This document shows, piece after piece, positions 23,693 through 38,094 of a DNA stretch of 64,000 nt. The stretch is from Mactra quadrangularis. Its lineage: Eukaryota; Mollusca; Bivalvia; Venerida; Mactridae. Both the position numbers and the translations under genes were made by a program. The notes below the pieces were generated by a model that searched no databases, was not told where the DNA came from, and was given only the letters and a program-made list of their open reading frames with translations. How positions within the stretch are numbered: the stretch's first letter is position 1; each line of letters begins with the position of its first letter. The DNA is taken from the NCBI GenBank assembly GCA_025267735.1, contig CM046306.1, forward strand, positions 30,769,919 through 30,833,918, in the 5' to 3' direction.

Positions 23693-23771
23693 TTAGTGTT
23701 GATGGTATCAAGATGTCGTGTTACATGGTTTGATTGAAGAATGAAGAAAGAAGACATCAACTTCGGAATAG
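23693..23771 (+). other. Possible 79-bp exon containing a start codon
   Basis: The acceptor 'ttttttttctttataacag' ends at 23692 and the donor GTATAT follows at 23772. An ATG at 23741 opens MKKEDINFGI up to the donor. Upstream of it the exon has stops, as expected for a 5' leader. It lies 14 bp before the minisatellite. Splicing it to the exon at 24744 would put that exon in a frame other than its CBM21-like one, so the link is not supported by phase. Confidence 0.25.
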
Positions 23772-23784
23772 GTATATTTGAATA

Positions 23785-24710
23785 TAGCATATATTGATTT
23801 ATGAGTTCAGTGTTCCTTTTACAACAATGCTACATCTATTTATGAGTTCAGTGTTCCTTTCACAACAATGCGTACATTTATTTATGAGTTCAGTGTTCCT
23901 TTTACAATAATGCATACATTTATCTATGAGTTCAGTGTTCCTTTCACAACCATGCGTACATTTATTTACGAGTTCAGTGTTCTTTTTACAACAATGCCTA
24001 CAATTATTAATGAGTTCAGTGTTCCTTTTACAACAATGCAGCTATTTATTTATGAGTTCAGTGTTCCTTTTACAACAATGGGTACATCTATTTATGAGTT
24101 CAGTGTTCCCTTTACAAAAATGCATACATTTATTTATGAGTTTAGTGTTTCTGTTTCAACAATGTTTACTTGAGTTCAGTGTTTTTTTTCGCAATTCATG
24201 CACTTATTACTGAGATTAGTGTTCCTTTTACAACAATGTGTACATATATATATGAGTTCAGTGTTCCTTTTACCAAAATATATATATACTTATTTATGAG
24301 TTTAGTGATTCTTTTACAACAATGTGTACATTTATTTATGAGTTCAGTGTTCCTTTCACAACAATGTGTACATGTACATTAATGAATGAGTTCAGTGTCT
24401 TTTTCCAGCAATGCATACACTTTTTCGTGAGATCAGTGTTCTTTTGACAACTATGTGTACATTTATTTATGAGTTCATTGTTTCTTATTATACAATTGGT
24501 TCATTTATTTATAAGTTCAGTGTTCCTTCTTACAACATAGGGTTCAATGATTTATGACTTCAGTTTTTCTTTAACATCAATGCATACATTTATTTATGAG
24601 TTCAGTGCTCTTAACCACAAGACATACAATTACATTATTATTATTATGTATTATGAGTTCAGTGTTTGTTTAACATGAATGCGTACATCTATTGTATTTT
24701 ACATCATTGA
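23785..24710 (+). repeat. 42-bp minisatellite, block 1 (plus orientation)
   Basis: The unit 'gagttcagtgttccttttac' followed by 'aacaatgcgtacatttatttat' repeats about 22 times with point variation and some indels. As 42 is 14 codons, open frames with the periodic peptide FIYEFSVPFTTM appear. Block 1 ends just before the exon-like module at 24744. Confidence 0.95.
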
Positions 24711-24743
24711 TTTATAATATACTTAAGTTTATTTTGAGTGCAG

Positions 24744-24966
24744 GGAAACTATTATTTAAGTCTATTACAGAAAGATGGAAAGGAGTTTGACCTGCAGAGA
24801 CAATCATCCAATGTATTATTATTGATAGAAACAGTTGAGCCCCACCATCTATACGGAACAGTCCTATGTCTTCGGAACTGGATGTACGCCGGCCTGAGGG
24901 TGTCCCTTCGAGGAGCTGTATGGAGTTGGCAGCGAAGTACAGAATGGGTTCAGGATGTCTAAAACG
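24744..24966 (+). CDS. Exon-like module with CBM21-like (glycogen-targeting PP1 subunit) translation, copy 1
   Basis: Bounded by an acceptor (gtgcag) and a donor (AACG followed by GTAATT), the segment is rich in GC compared with its surroundings. It translates as GNYYLSLLQKDGKEFDLQRQ, then a strand-like NVLLLIETVE, then YGTVLCLRNWMYAGLRVSLR and a W-S-W tail, with a stop 6 bases before the donor. The order 'F.Q....F..R....V.LE......GTV.V.N..Y...V..R.....W' resembles the start of the CBM21 domain in PPP1R3-type subunits, which tether protein phosphatase 1 to glycogen. One residue must be inserted to align, and the later CBM21 strands (DRFSF, WDNN) are not found downstream. It could instead be an unknown protein or a relic. 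Confidence 0.4.
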
Positions 24967-25039
24967 GTAATTGTTAGTACATTGGGTGTTATAACTATTC
25001 AAGACAAGACAAGTTTTACAACATTTATTAATAATATGC

Positions 25040-25088
25040 ATGAGTTTATTTTGTTTGCAGGGAAAATATTTCTCTTTGAGTCTATTAC
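25040..25088 (+). pseudogene. Truncated second copy of the exon-like module
   Basis: 'gagtttattttgtttgcagg' and 'gaaaatatttctctttgagt' match the start of the modules at 38095 and 38415. After 'ctatta' the homology stops and 42-bp minisatellite sequence begins, so the satellite boundary cuts the module. Confidence 0.7.
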
Positions 25089-25104
25089 TGAATTGATATA
25101 TAAA

Positions 25105-28100
25105 TGTGCCGGCAGTAAAAAGAACACTGAACTCATAAATATATTAACACTAAACTGACAAATAACACTATGTGATGTTGTGAAAAGGAACGTTGTGTAA
25201 AAAGAACACTAAACTCATAAATTTATTAACACTGAAATAATAAATAAATGAATGCATTGTTGTTGAAGAAAAACTGTACTGAATCATAAATGTGCGTGTT
25301 GTTGTAAAAGAAACACTGAAGTAATAAATAAGTAAACATGTTGTAGTAAATAAACACTTCGTTGTAAATAGAAATCTGAATTGATAAATAACGTACCTGT
25401 ACACATTGTTGTAATTGATAAATATTGATAATTATATCTATATAATGTTGTAAAGGAATACTTAACTCATAAATAAATTTGAACATTGTTGTAAAAAGAA
25501 CACTAAAATGATAAATAAATGTGTGCTTTACTGTAACAAAACCACTGAACTGATATATAAATGTACTGATGTTAAAGAAAAACTGAACTGAATCATAAAT
25601 GTGCATGTTGTTGTAAAAGGAACACTAAACTGAAAAATAAGTGTACATGTTGTAGTAAATGAACACTTTGTTGTAAATAGAATACTGAACTGTAAAATAA
25701 GGTACCTGTAAGTATTGTTGTAAAAGGAACTCTAAACTAATTAATAAGGTACCTGTATGCATTGTTGTAAAAGGAACATTGAACTGAAAAAAAATATCTG
25801 CGCATTGCTGTAAAAGAATTACTGATCTGGGAAATAAATGTGCACATTGCTGTAAAAGGAACACTGAATTGATAAATAAATGTCGCCTTGCTGTTAAAGA
25901 AACACTGAACTGAATAATAAATGTGTGAGTTGTTGTTAAAGGAACACTTAAGTGATTAATAAGTGTACATGTTGTAGTAAATGTACGCTTTGTTGTAAAA
26001 AGAATACTGAACTGATTTATTAGTACATGTACGTATTGTTGTAAAAGAAACACTGAACTTAAAATTATATATATATTCTAGAAAAAGGAACACTGAACTG
26101 ATAAATAAATGTGCACATTAATGTTAAAGGAACACTGAACCGATATATTAATATGCACATTATAGTAAAAAAAACACTGAACTGATAAATAAATGTGGGC
26201 ATTAATGTTAAAGGAACACTGAACTGATAAATAAATGTGCGCATTAATGTAAAAGGAACACTGAACTGAATCATAAATGTGCGCATTAATGTAAAAGGAA
26301 CACTGAACTGAATCATAAATGTGCGCATTAATGTAAAAGGAACACTGAACTGAATCATAAATGTGCGCATAAATGTAAATAGAACATTGAACTAATAATT
26401 ATATGTACATATTGTTGTTAAAGGAACACTGAACTTATAAATAAATGTGGGCATTAATGAAAAAGAAACGCTGAACTGATAAATAAATGTGCACATTAAT
26501 GTAAAAGAAACACTGAACTTATAATTAAATGTGCGCATTGTTGTAAAAGGAACACTGAATTGATAAATAAATGGCACATTGTTGTAAAAGGAAACTGAAC
26601 TCATTAATAAATTAAGACGGAACTAAAAAATAAATGAACATATTGTTGTCAAAAAACACTGAACTGAATAATATATATGTGCCTTGTTGTAAAAGGAACA
26701 CTTAACTGATAAATAAGTGTACATGTTGAAGTAAATGAATGCATTGTTGTAAAAGATCACTGAATTGACAAATAAATGTACACATTGTTGTAAAAGGAAC
26801 ACTGAACTCATAAATAAAGTAAGACGAAACTGATTAATTAATGAACGCATTGATGTAAAAGAAACACTGAACTGAATGATAAATGTTGGCGTTGTTGTAA
26901 AAGGAACACTGAACTGATGAATAAGTTTACATGTTGAAGTAATAGAAATAGCATTGTTGTAAAAGGAACACTGAACTCATAAATTATGACGGAAGTGATA
27001 AATAAATGAACGCATTGTTGTCAAAGAAACACTGAAATGAACCATAAATATGCGCCTTGTTGCAAAAGGAACACTAAACTGATAAATCAGTGTCGAGTTA
27101 AAGTAAATGGAAGCATTGTTGTAAAAGGAAAACTGAACTAATAAATAAATTAAGATGAAACTATTTAATTAATGAATGCATTGATGTTAAAGAAACACTG
27201 AACTGAATGATAAATGTGCGTGTTGTTGTAAAAGGAACACTGAACTGATGAATAAGTGTACATGTTGAAATTGAAGTCAAAGGAACACTGAACTGATTAA
27301 TAAATGTGTGCCCTGTTGTAAAAGAAATACTAAACTTAAAATAAATGCACACTATGTTGCAAATTGAACCCTGAACTGATGTATAAATGTGAAAATAACA
27401 CTATGTGATGTTGTAAAAAGAAATGTTGTGTAAAAAGAACTCTGAACTGATAAATAAATGTATGCCTTGCTGTAAAATGAACACTAAAGCAATGAATAAG
27501 TAGACATGTTGTTGTAAATAAACGCTTTGACGTTAATAGAATACTGAACTGAAAAATAAGGTACTTGTACGCATTGTAGAAAAGGGAACACTGCACTTAT
27601 AATTATATGTATATGTTGTTGTAAAAGGAACACAAAACTGAAAAAAAAATGAACACACTGTTGTCAAAGAAACACTGAACTGAATCATAAATATGCGCCT
27701 TGTTGTAAAAGGAACTCTGAACTCAAAAAGAACTTGAACTGAACTGATAATAAATGTACCCATTGTTGTTAAGGGAACACTGAACTCATAAATAAATGTA
27801 CGCATTGTTCTAAAAGGAACACTGAACTGATTGATAACTAAGATGGTACTGAAAAATTATGAAGGCAATGTTGTCAAAGAAACAATGAACTGAATCATAA
27901 ATATGCCCCTTGTTGTACAAGGAATGCTAATCTCATTAATAAATTTACGCATTGTTGTTAAAAGAACACTGAACTCATATAAAAGTTAACACTGAACTCA
28001 TTAATAAATGTACATATTGTTGTAAAAGGAACACTGAATTGATAAATAAATGTATGCATTGTTGTAAAAGGAACACCAAACTGATAAATAAATGTGCGCA

Positions 28101-31100
28101 ATTTTGTAAAAGGAACACTGAACTAATAATTATATGTATATGTTGGAAAAGGAACACTGAACTGATAAATAAATGTGCGCAATTTTGTAAAAGGAACACT
28201 GAACTAATAATTATATGTATATATTAATGTAAAAGGAACACTTAACTGATAAATTAATGTGTGCATTAATGTAAATGGAACACTGAACTAATAATTATAT
28301 GTATATATTATTGTAAAAGGAACACTGAACTGATAAAAAAATGTGCGCATTAATGTAAAAGGAACACTGAACTGATAAATAAATGTGCGCATTAATGTAA
28401 ATGGAACACTGAACTAATAGTTATATGTATATATTATTGTAAAAGGAACACTAAACTATATATAAAATTGTATGCATTGTTGTAATTGTAACACTGAAGT
28501 AATAGTTATATGTATATATTGTTGTTGAAGGAACACTGAACTGATAAATAAATGTGTGCATAAATGTAAAAGGAACACTGATCTGAACCATAAATGTGGG
28601 CGTTGTTGTGAAAGGAACACTGTACTGATGAATAAGTGTACATGTTGAAGTAATAGAAATAGCATTGTTGTAATAGTTACACTGAACTCATAAATAAATT
28701 AAGATGGAACTGATAAATAATTGAATGCATTGTTGTTAAGAAAAACACTAAACTGAATCATAAATGTGTGGTTGTTGAAAAAGGAACACTTAACTCAGAA
28801 ATGAATTAATACCAAACTGATAAATAAATGAACGCATCGTTGTCAAAGAAACACTGAACTGAACCATAAATATGCCCCTTGTTGCAAAAGGAACACTTAA
28901 CTGATAAATAAGCATGGAGTTGAAGTAAATGACCACATTGTTGTAAAAGGAACACTGAATTGACAAGTTAATGTACACATTGTTGTAAAAGAAACACTGA
29001 ACTCATAAATAAGTAAAGACGGAACTTATAAATAAATGAACACATTGTTGTTAAAGCAACACTGAACTGAATCATAAATGTGCCTGTAATTGTAAAAGGA
29101 TTACTGAACTGATGAATAAGTGTACATGTTAAAGTAATAGAAAACACATTGTTGTAAAAGAACACTGAATTCATAAATAAATTAAGACGGAACGTATAAA
29201 TAAATGAACACATTGTTGTTTAAGAAAAACTGAACTGAATCATAAATGTGCTCATTGTTGTAAAAGGAAAACTGAACTAATGAATAAGTGTACATGTTGA
29301 AGTTAAAGTCAAAGCAACTCTGAACTGATTAATAAATGTGTGCACTGTTGTAAAAGATATACTGAACTAAAAATAAATGTACACTATGTTGCAAATTGAA
29401 CATTGAACTGATGCATAATGTGCATGTTGTAAAAAGAACACTGAACTCATAAAAAGAATTAACACCGAACCGATAAATAACACTATGTGATGTTGTAAAT
29501 AAAAAGTTGTGTAAAAGGAACTCTGAACTGATAATAAATGTACCCATTGTTGTAAAGGGAACACTGAACTCATAAATAAATGTACGCACTGTTGTAAAAG
29601 GAATGCTAAACTCATTCATCAATTTACGCATTGTTGTTAGAGGAACACTAAACTTATAAATAAGTTAACACTGAACTGATAAAAAGATGAATGCATTGTT
29701 GTAAAAGAAACACTTTACTGAATAATAAATGTGCGCATTTATGTAAAAGGAACACTTTACTGATAAATTAATGTGTGCATTAATGTAAATGGAAAACTGA
29801 ACTAATAATTATATGTATATATTATTGTTAAAGAAACACTTAACTGAATAATAAATGTGCGCATTAATGTAAAAGGAACACTTAACTGATAAATAAATGT
29901 GCGCATTAATGTAAATGGAACACTAAACTGATAAATAAATGTACACATTGCTGTAAATGGAACTCTGAACTCAAAATTATATGTATATATTGTTGTTAAA
30001 GGAACACTGAACTGATAAATAAATGTGCGCATTAATGTAAAAGAAACACTGAACTTATAAATAAATGTGTGCATTGTTGTAAAAGGAACACTGAATTGAT
30101 AAATAAATGTACGCATTGTTGTAAAAGGAACACTGAACTGATAAATTAATTAAGATGGAACTAATAAATAAATGAACATATTGTTGTCAAAGAAACACTA
30201 AACTGAATCATAAATATTAGCCGTGTTGTAAAAAAAACACTAAACTAGAAAATAAGTGTACATGTTGAAGTAAATGAACACATTGTTGTAAAAGGAACAC
30301 TGAATTGACAGATAAATGTACACATTGTTGTAAAAGAAACACTAAACTCATAAATAAATTAAGACGGAACTGATAAATAAATGAATGCATTGTTGTTAAA
30401 GAAACACTGAACTGAATGATAAATGTTGGTGTTGTTGTAAAAGGAACACTGAACTGATGAATAAGTGTACATGTTGAAGTAATAGAAAATGCATTCTTGT
30501 AAAAGGAACACTCAACTCATAAATAAATTAAGATGGAACTGATAAAAAAATGAACACATTGTTGTTAATGAAACACTGAACTGAATCCTTAATGTGTGCG
30601 TTGATGTATAAGGAACACTGAACTGATGAATAAGTTTACATGTTGAAGTAATAGGAAACACATTGATGTAAAAGGAACACTGAACTCATAAATAAATTAA
30701 GACGGAACTGATAAATAAATTAATGCATTGTTATTAATGAAACACCGAACTGAATCATTAATGTGCGGGTTGCTGTAAAAGGAACACTGAACTGATGAAT
30801 AAGTGTAAATGTTGAAGTTGAAGTCAAAGGAACTCTGAACTGATAAATAAATGTGTGTGCTGTTGTAAAGAAATACTAAACTTAAAATAAATGCACACTA
30901 TGTTGCAAATTGAACCCTGAACTGATGTATAAATGTGCATGTTGTAAAAAGAACACTGAACTCATAAAAGAATTAACACTGAACTGATAAATAACACTAT
31001 GTGATGTTGTAAAAAGAAATGTTGTGTAAAAAGAACTCTGAACTGATAAATAAATGTATGCCTTGCTGTAAAATGAACACTAAAGTGATGAATAAGTAGA

Positions 31101-34100
31101 CATGTTGTAGAAAATAAATGCTTTGTCGTAAATAGAATACTGAACTGAAAAATAAGGAACATGTATGCATTGTTGAAAAGGGAACATTGCACTTATAATT
31201 ATATGTACATATTGTTGTAAAAGGAACACTGAACTGAAAAAAATATGAATGCATTGCTGTAAAAGGAACACTGAACTGATAAATAAATTAAGTCAGAACT
31301 GATACATAAATGAATGAATTGTTGTCAAAGAAACACTGAACTGAATCATAAATATGTGCTTTGTTGTAAAAAGAACACTGAACTGCTAAATAAGTGTACA
31401 TGTTGAATTAATAGAAAACACATTGTTTAAAAGGAACACTGAACTCATTAATAAATTAAGACGGAACTAATAAATAAATGAATGCAATGTTGTCAAAGAA
31501 ACACTGAACTGAATCATAAAAATGTGCCTTGTTGGAAAAGGAACACTAAACTGATAAATAAGTGTACATGTTGAAGTAATAGAAAACACATTGTTGTTAA
31601 AGGAACACTGAACTGAATCATAAATATGCGCCTTGTTGTAAAAGGAACACTAAACTGATAAATAAGTGTACATGTTGAAGTAAATGAACACATTGTAGTA
31701 AAAGGAATACTGAATTGACAAATTAATGAACACACTGTTGTTAAAGAAACACTGAACTCATAAATATGTTAAGACGGAACTGATTAATAATAAATAAACG
31801 CATTGTTGTTTAAGAAACACTGAACTGAATCATACATGTGACCGTTGTTGTAAAATGAACACAGAACTGATGAATATGTGTACATGTTGAAGTAATAGAT
31901 AACCCATTGTTGTATAAGAAACACTGAACTCATAAATAAGTTAAGACAGAACTAATAAATAAATGAAAGCATTGTTGTTAAAGAAACACTGAACTGAATC
32001 ATACATGTGAGCGTTGTTGTGAAAGGAACACTGAACTGATGAATAAGTATACATGTTGAATAAATAAATGAATGCATTGTTATTAAAAAAAGACTGAACT
32101 GAATAATTAATGTGCACATTGCTGTAAAAGGAACACTGAACTGATGAAAAAGTGTACATGTTGAAGTTGAAGTCTAAGGAACACTGAACTATAAATAAAT
32201 GTGTGCGCTGTTGTAAAGAAATACTGAACTTAAAATAAATGTACAATATGTTGCAAATTGAACACTGAACTGATGTATAAATGTGTATGCTGTTAAAGGA
32301 ACACTGAACTGATAAATAACACTATGTGATGTTGTAAATAGAAATGTTTTGTAAAAGAACTCTGAACAGATAAATAAATGTACGCTTTGTTGTAAAATCA
32401 ACACTGAACTCATAAATAAATCAAGACTTAACTGATAAATAAATGAAGGCATTGTTGTCAAAGAAACACTGAACTGAATCATAAATATGCGCCTTGTTGG
32501 AAAAGGAACACTAAACTGATAAATAAGTGTACATGTTGAAGTAAATGAACACATTGTTGTAAAAGGAACACTGAATTGACAAATAAATGCACACATTGTT
32601 GTGAAAGAAACACTTAAACTGAATCATAAATGTGCCCGTTGTTGTGAAAGGAACACTGAACTGATAAATAAGTGTACATGTTGAAGTAATAGAAAACACA
32701 TCATTGTAAAAGGAACACTGAACTCATAAATAAATTAAGACAGAACTGATAAATAAATGAACGCATTGTTGTTGAAGAAACACTGAACTGAATTATAAAT
32801 GTGCGTGTTAATGTAAAGAACACTGAACTGATAAATAAGTGTACATGTTGAAGTAATAGAAAACGCATTATTTAAAAGGAACACTGAACTGATAAATAAA
32901 TGTGCCTGTTATTGTGAAAGCAGCACTGAATTGATAAATAAGTGTACATGTTGAAGTAATAGAAAAAGCATTGATGTAAAAGGAACACTGAACTCATAAA
33001 TAAATTAACACTAAACTGATAAACAAATGAACGCATTGTTGTTAAAGATACACTGAACTGAATCATACATGTGCGGGTTGTTGTAAAAGGAACACTGAAC
33101 TGATGAATAAGTTTACATGTTGAATAAATAAATGAAGGCATTGTTATTAAAAAAAGACTGAACTGAATAATTAATGTGCACATTGCTGTAAAAGGAACAC
33201 TGAATGATGAAAAAGTGTACATGCTGAAGTTGAAGTCTAAGGAACACTGAACTATAAATAAATGTGTGCGCTGTTGTAAAGAAATACTGAACTTAAAATA
33301 AATGTACACTTTGTTGCAAATTGAACACTGAACTTATGTATAAATGTGTATGTTGTTAAAAGAACACTGAACCGATAAATAACACTATGTGATGTTGTAA
33401 ATAGAAATGTTGTGTAAAAGAACTCTGAACAGATAAATAAATGTACGCTTTGTTGTAAAATGAACACTGAACTCATAAATAAATTAACACTAAATTGATA
33501 AACAAATGAAAGCATTCTTGTTAAAGAAACACTAAACTGAATCATACATGTGCGGGTTGTTGTAAAAAACACTGAACTGATGAATAAGTTTACATGTTGA
33601 AGTAATAGAAAACCCACTGTTGTAAAATGAACACTGAACTCATTAATAAATTAACACTAAACTGATAAACAAATGAACGCATTGTTGTTAAAGAAACACT
33701 AAACTGAATCATAAATATGTGCCTTGTTGTAAAAGGAACACTTATCTGATAAATAAGTGTATATGTTGAAGTAAATGAACACATTGTAGTAAAAGGTATA
33801 CTGAATTGACAAATTAATGAACACACTGTTGTTAAAGAAACACTGAACTCATAAATATGTTAAGACGGAACTGATTAATAATAAATAAACGCATTGTTGT
33901 TAAAGAAACACTGAACTGAATCATACATGTGACCGTTGTTGTAAAATGAACACAGAACTGATGAATATGTGTACATGTTGAAGTAATAGATAACCCATTG
34001 TTGTATAAGAAACACTGAACTCATAAATAAGTTAAGACAGAACTAATAAATAAATGAACGCATTGTTGTTAAAGAAACACTGAACTGAATCATACATGTG

Positions 34101-37100
34101 AGCGTTGTTGTGAAAGGAACACTGAACTGATGAATAAGTATACATGTTGAATAAATAAATGAATGCATTGTTATTAAAAAAAGACTGAACTGAATCATTA
34201 ATGTGCACATTGCTGTAAAAAGGAACACTGAACTGATGAAAAAGTGTACATGTTGAAGTTGAAGTCTAAGGAACACTGAACTATAAATAAATGTGTGCGC
34301 TGTTGTAAAGAAATACTGAACTTAAAATAAATGTACAATATGTTGCAAATTGAACACTGAACTGATGTATAAATGTGTATGCTGTTAAAGGAACACTGAA
34401 CTGATAAATAACACTATGTAATGTTGTAAATAGAAATGTTTTGTAAAAGAACACTGAACAGATAAATAAATGTATGCTTTGTTGTAAAATGAACACTGAA
34501 CTCATAAATAAATTAAGACTTAACTGATAAATAAATGAAGGCATTGTTGTCAAAGAAACACTGAACTGAATCATAAATATGCGCCTTGCTGTAAAAGGAA
34601 CTCTAAACTGATAAATAAGTGTACATGTTGAAGTTATAGAAAATACATTGTTGTTAAAGGTACACTGAACTCATAAATAAATTAACACTAAACTGATAAA
34701 CAAATGAACGCATTCTTGTTAAAGAAACACTAAACTGAATCATACATGTGGGGGTTGTTGTAAAAGGAACACTGAACTGCTAAATAAGTGTACATGTTGA
34801 AGTAATACAAAACCCATTGTTGTAAAAGGAACACTGAACTCATAAATATGTTAAGACGGAACTGATTAATAAATAAACGCATTGTTGTTAAAGAAACACT
34901 GAACTGAATCATAAATGTGCATGTTGTAAAAGGAACACTTCACTGATAAATAAGTGTACATGTTGAAGTAGTAGAAAATGCATTGTTGTTAAAGGAACAC
35001 TGAACTCATAAATAAATTAACACTAAACTGATAAACAAATGAACGCATTGTTGTTAAAGAAACACTAACCTGAAACATAAATATGCGCCTTGTTGTAAAA
35101 GGAACACTTAACTGATAAATTACTGTATATGTTGAAGTAAATGAACACATTGTAGTAAAAGGAATACTGAATTGACAAATTAATGTACACACTGTTGTTA
35201 AAGAAACACTGAACTCATAAATATGTTAAGACAGAACTGATTAATACTAAATAAACACATTGTTGTTAAAGAAACACTGAACTGAATCATAAATGTGCGC
35301 GTTGTTGTGAAAGGAACACTGAACTGATGAATATGTGTACATGTTGAAGTAATAGAAAACGCATTGTTGTAAAAGGAACACTGAACTATAAATAAGTTAA
35401 GACGGAACTGATAAATAAATGAACGCATTGTTGTTAAAGAAACACTGAACTGAATCATTAATGTGCGCGTTGTTGTAAAAGGAACACTGAACTGATGAAT
35501 AATAGTACATGTTGAAGTTGAAGTCAAAGGAACACTGAACTGATAAATAAATGTGTGCCCTGTTGAAAAGAAATACTGAACTTGAAATAAATGTACACTA
35601 TGTTGCAAATTGAACACTGAACTGATTTATAAATGTGCATGTTGTAAAAAGAACACTGAATTGAAAATAACACTATGTGATGTTGTAAAAAGAAACATTG
35701 TGTTAAAGGAACTCTGAACTGATAAATAAATGAAGGCACTATTGTCACAGAGACACTGAACTGAATCATAAATATGCGCCTTGTTTTAAAATGAACACTG
35801 AACTGATAAATAAGTGTATATGTTAAAGTAATAGAAAAATCATTGTTGTAAAAGGAACACTGAACTCATAAATAAATTAAGACAGAACTGATAAATAAAT
35901 GTGGGCTTTGTTGTTAAAGAAACACTAAACTAAATCATAAATATGCGCTTTGTTTTAAAATGAACACTGAACTGATAAATAAGTGTATATGTTGAAGTAA
36001 TAGAAAAATCATTGTTGTAAAAGGAACACTGAACTCATAAATAAATTAAGTCAGAACTGATACATAAATGAATGAAATGTTAGAATTGTTGTTAAAGAAA
36101 CACTAAACTAAATCATAAATGTGCGGGTTGTTGTAAAAGGAACACTGAACTGATAAATAAGTGTACATATTAAAGTAATAGAAAAATCATTTCGTAAAAG
36201 GAACACTGAATGCATAAATAAATTAAGACTAAACTGATAAATAAATGTGGGCATTGTTGTTAAAGAAACACTAAACTAAATCATAAATATGCGGGTTGTT
36301 GTTAAAGGAACACTGAACAGATAAATAAGTGTGCATGTTGAAGTGATAGAAAACCCATTGTTGTAAAAGGAACACTGAACTGATAAATAAATTAAGAAAG
36401 AACTGATAAATAAATGTTAGAATTGTTGTTAAAGAAACACTAAACTAAATCATAAATGTGCGGGTTGTTGTTAAAGGAACACTGAACAGATAAATAAGTG
36501 TGCATGTTGAAGTGATAGAAAACCCATTGTTGTAAAAGGAACACTGAACTGATAAATAAATTAAAATGAACTGATAAATAAATGTTAGCATTGTTGTTAA
36601 AGGAACACTGAACTGATAAATAAGTGTACATGTAGAAGTAAATGAACTCATTGTTGTAAATGGAATACTGAATTGACAAATTAATGTACACACTGTTGTT
36701 AAAGAAACACTGAACTCATAAATAAATTAAGACGGAACTGATGAATAAGTGTACATGTTGAAGTAATAGAAAAACCCATTGTTGTAAAAGGAACACTGAA
36801 CTGATAAATAAATTGAGATGGAACTGATAAATAAATAAACGCATTGTTGACAAAACAACACTGAACTGAATCATAAATATGTGGCTTGCTGTAATAGGAA
36901 CACTAAACTGATAAATAAGTGTACATATTGTTGTATAAGAAACACTGAACTCATAAATAAATTAAGACGGAACTGATAAATAAATGAAAACATAGTTGTT
37001 AAAGAAACACTGAACTGAATCATAAATATGTGCCTTGATGTAAAAGTAACACTGAACTGATAAATAAGTGTACATGTTGAAGTAATATAAAAAGCATTGT

Positions 37101-37745
37101 TATAAAAGGAACACTGATCTCATAAATAGATTAAGATGGAACTGATGAATAAATGAACGCGTTGTTGTTAAAGAAACACTGAACTGAATCATAAATGTGC
37201 GGGATGTTGTAATAGGAACACTGAACTGTTGAAAAAGTGTACATGTTGAAGTTGAAGTCAAAGAAACACTGAACTGATAAATAAATGTGTGCTCTGTTGA
37301 AAAGAAATTCTGAACTTGAAATAAATGTACACTTTGTTGCAAATTGAACACTGAACTGATGTATAAATGTGCATGTTGTTAAAAGAACACTGAACTGATA
37401 AATAAAAGCGTTGTAGTAAAAAGAAAGGTTGTGTAAAAGGAACTCTGAAATGATAAATAAATGTTGTAAAATGAGCACTAAAGGATATAAGAAAACATGT
37501 AGTGAATGAACGCTCTGTTGTAAATAGAATACTGAACTGAAAAATTAGGTACATGTACACATTGTTGAAAAGGGAACACTGAACTTATAATTATATGTAC
37601 ATGTATATATTGTTGTAAAAGGAATACAGCACTGAAAAAAATATGTACACATTGCTGTAAAAGGAACACTGAACTGATAAATAAATGTGGGCATTGTTGT
37701 AAAAGGAACACTGAATTGATATATTAATGTGCGCATTGTAGTAAA
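25105..37745 (-). repeat. 42-bp minisatellite, block 2 (inverted, ~12.6 kb)
   Basis: On the plus strand the unit reads 'gaactgataaataaatgtgc' then 'gcattgttgtaaaaggaacact', the reverse complement of the block 1 and 3 unit. About 300 units are present. Variant units are organised in a higher-order repeat of about 169 bp (four units, marked by 'aagacggaactgat', 'actgaatcataaa' and 'gtgtacatgttgaagtaata'). On top of that, ~1-2 kb super-units are marked by 'cactatgtgatgttgtaaa' at about 25170, 27405, 29485, 30995, 32325, 33385, 34425 and 35675. The many minus-strand open frames (core FIYQFSVPFTTM) are explained by the 14-codon unit. Confidence 0.95.
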
Positions 37746-37804
37746 AGGATTAATTCAAATAAAGTAATTGATTAATGATATACTTTAGTTTATTTTGTTT
37801 GCAG

Positions 37805-38000
37805 AGGAAGTATTATTTAAGTATATTACAGGAAGATGGAAAGGAGTTTGACCTGAAGAGAGACTTAGTTGAGCCCCACCATCTATACGGCACAGTCCGC
37901 TTTCTTCGGAACTGGATGTACGCCGGCCTGAGGGTGTCCCTTCGGGGAGCTGTATGGAGTTGGCAGCGAAGTACAGAATGGGTTCAGGATGTCTAAAACG
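37805..38000 (+). pseudogene. Exon-like CBM21-type module, copy A (27-bp internal deletion)
   Basis: This copy starts after 'ttttgtttgcag' and ends at AACG before GTAATT. It is nearly identical to 24744-24966 but lacks 27 bases (9 codons) between DLKR and VEPHH, removing the predicted V-LE strand. The frame stays open, with YGTVRFLRNWMYAGLRVSLR and the same terminal stop. The preceding flank 'gatatactttagtttatttt' also matches the flank of copy 1, so the duplication included intron sequence. Confidence 0.45.
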
Positions 38001-38094
38001 GTAATTGTAAGTACATTGGGTGTTACAACTATTCAAGACAAGACAAGTTTTGCAACATTTATAAATAATATACACGAGTTTATTTTGTTTGCAG

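Noticed and set aside
23693..24966. Joining the ATG exon at 23741 to the CBM21-like exon as one gene
   Set aside because: The splice phases disagree. Joining them gives a short frame ending in a stop and not the CBM21-like frame. Kept only as separate possibilities.
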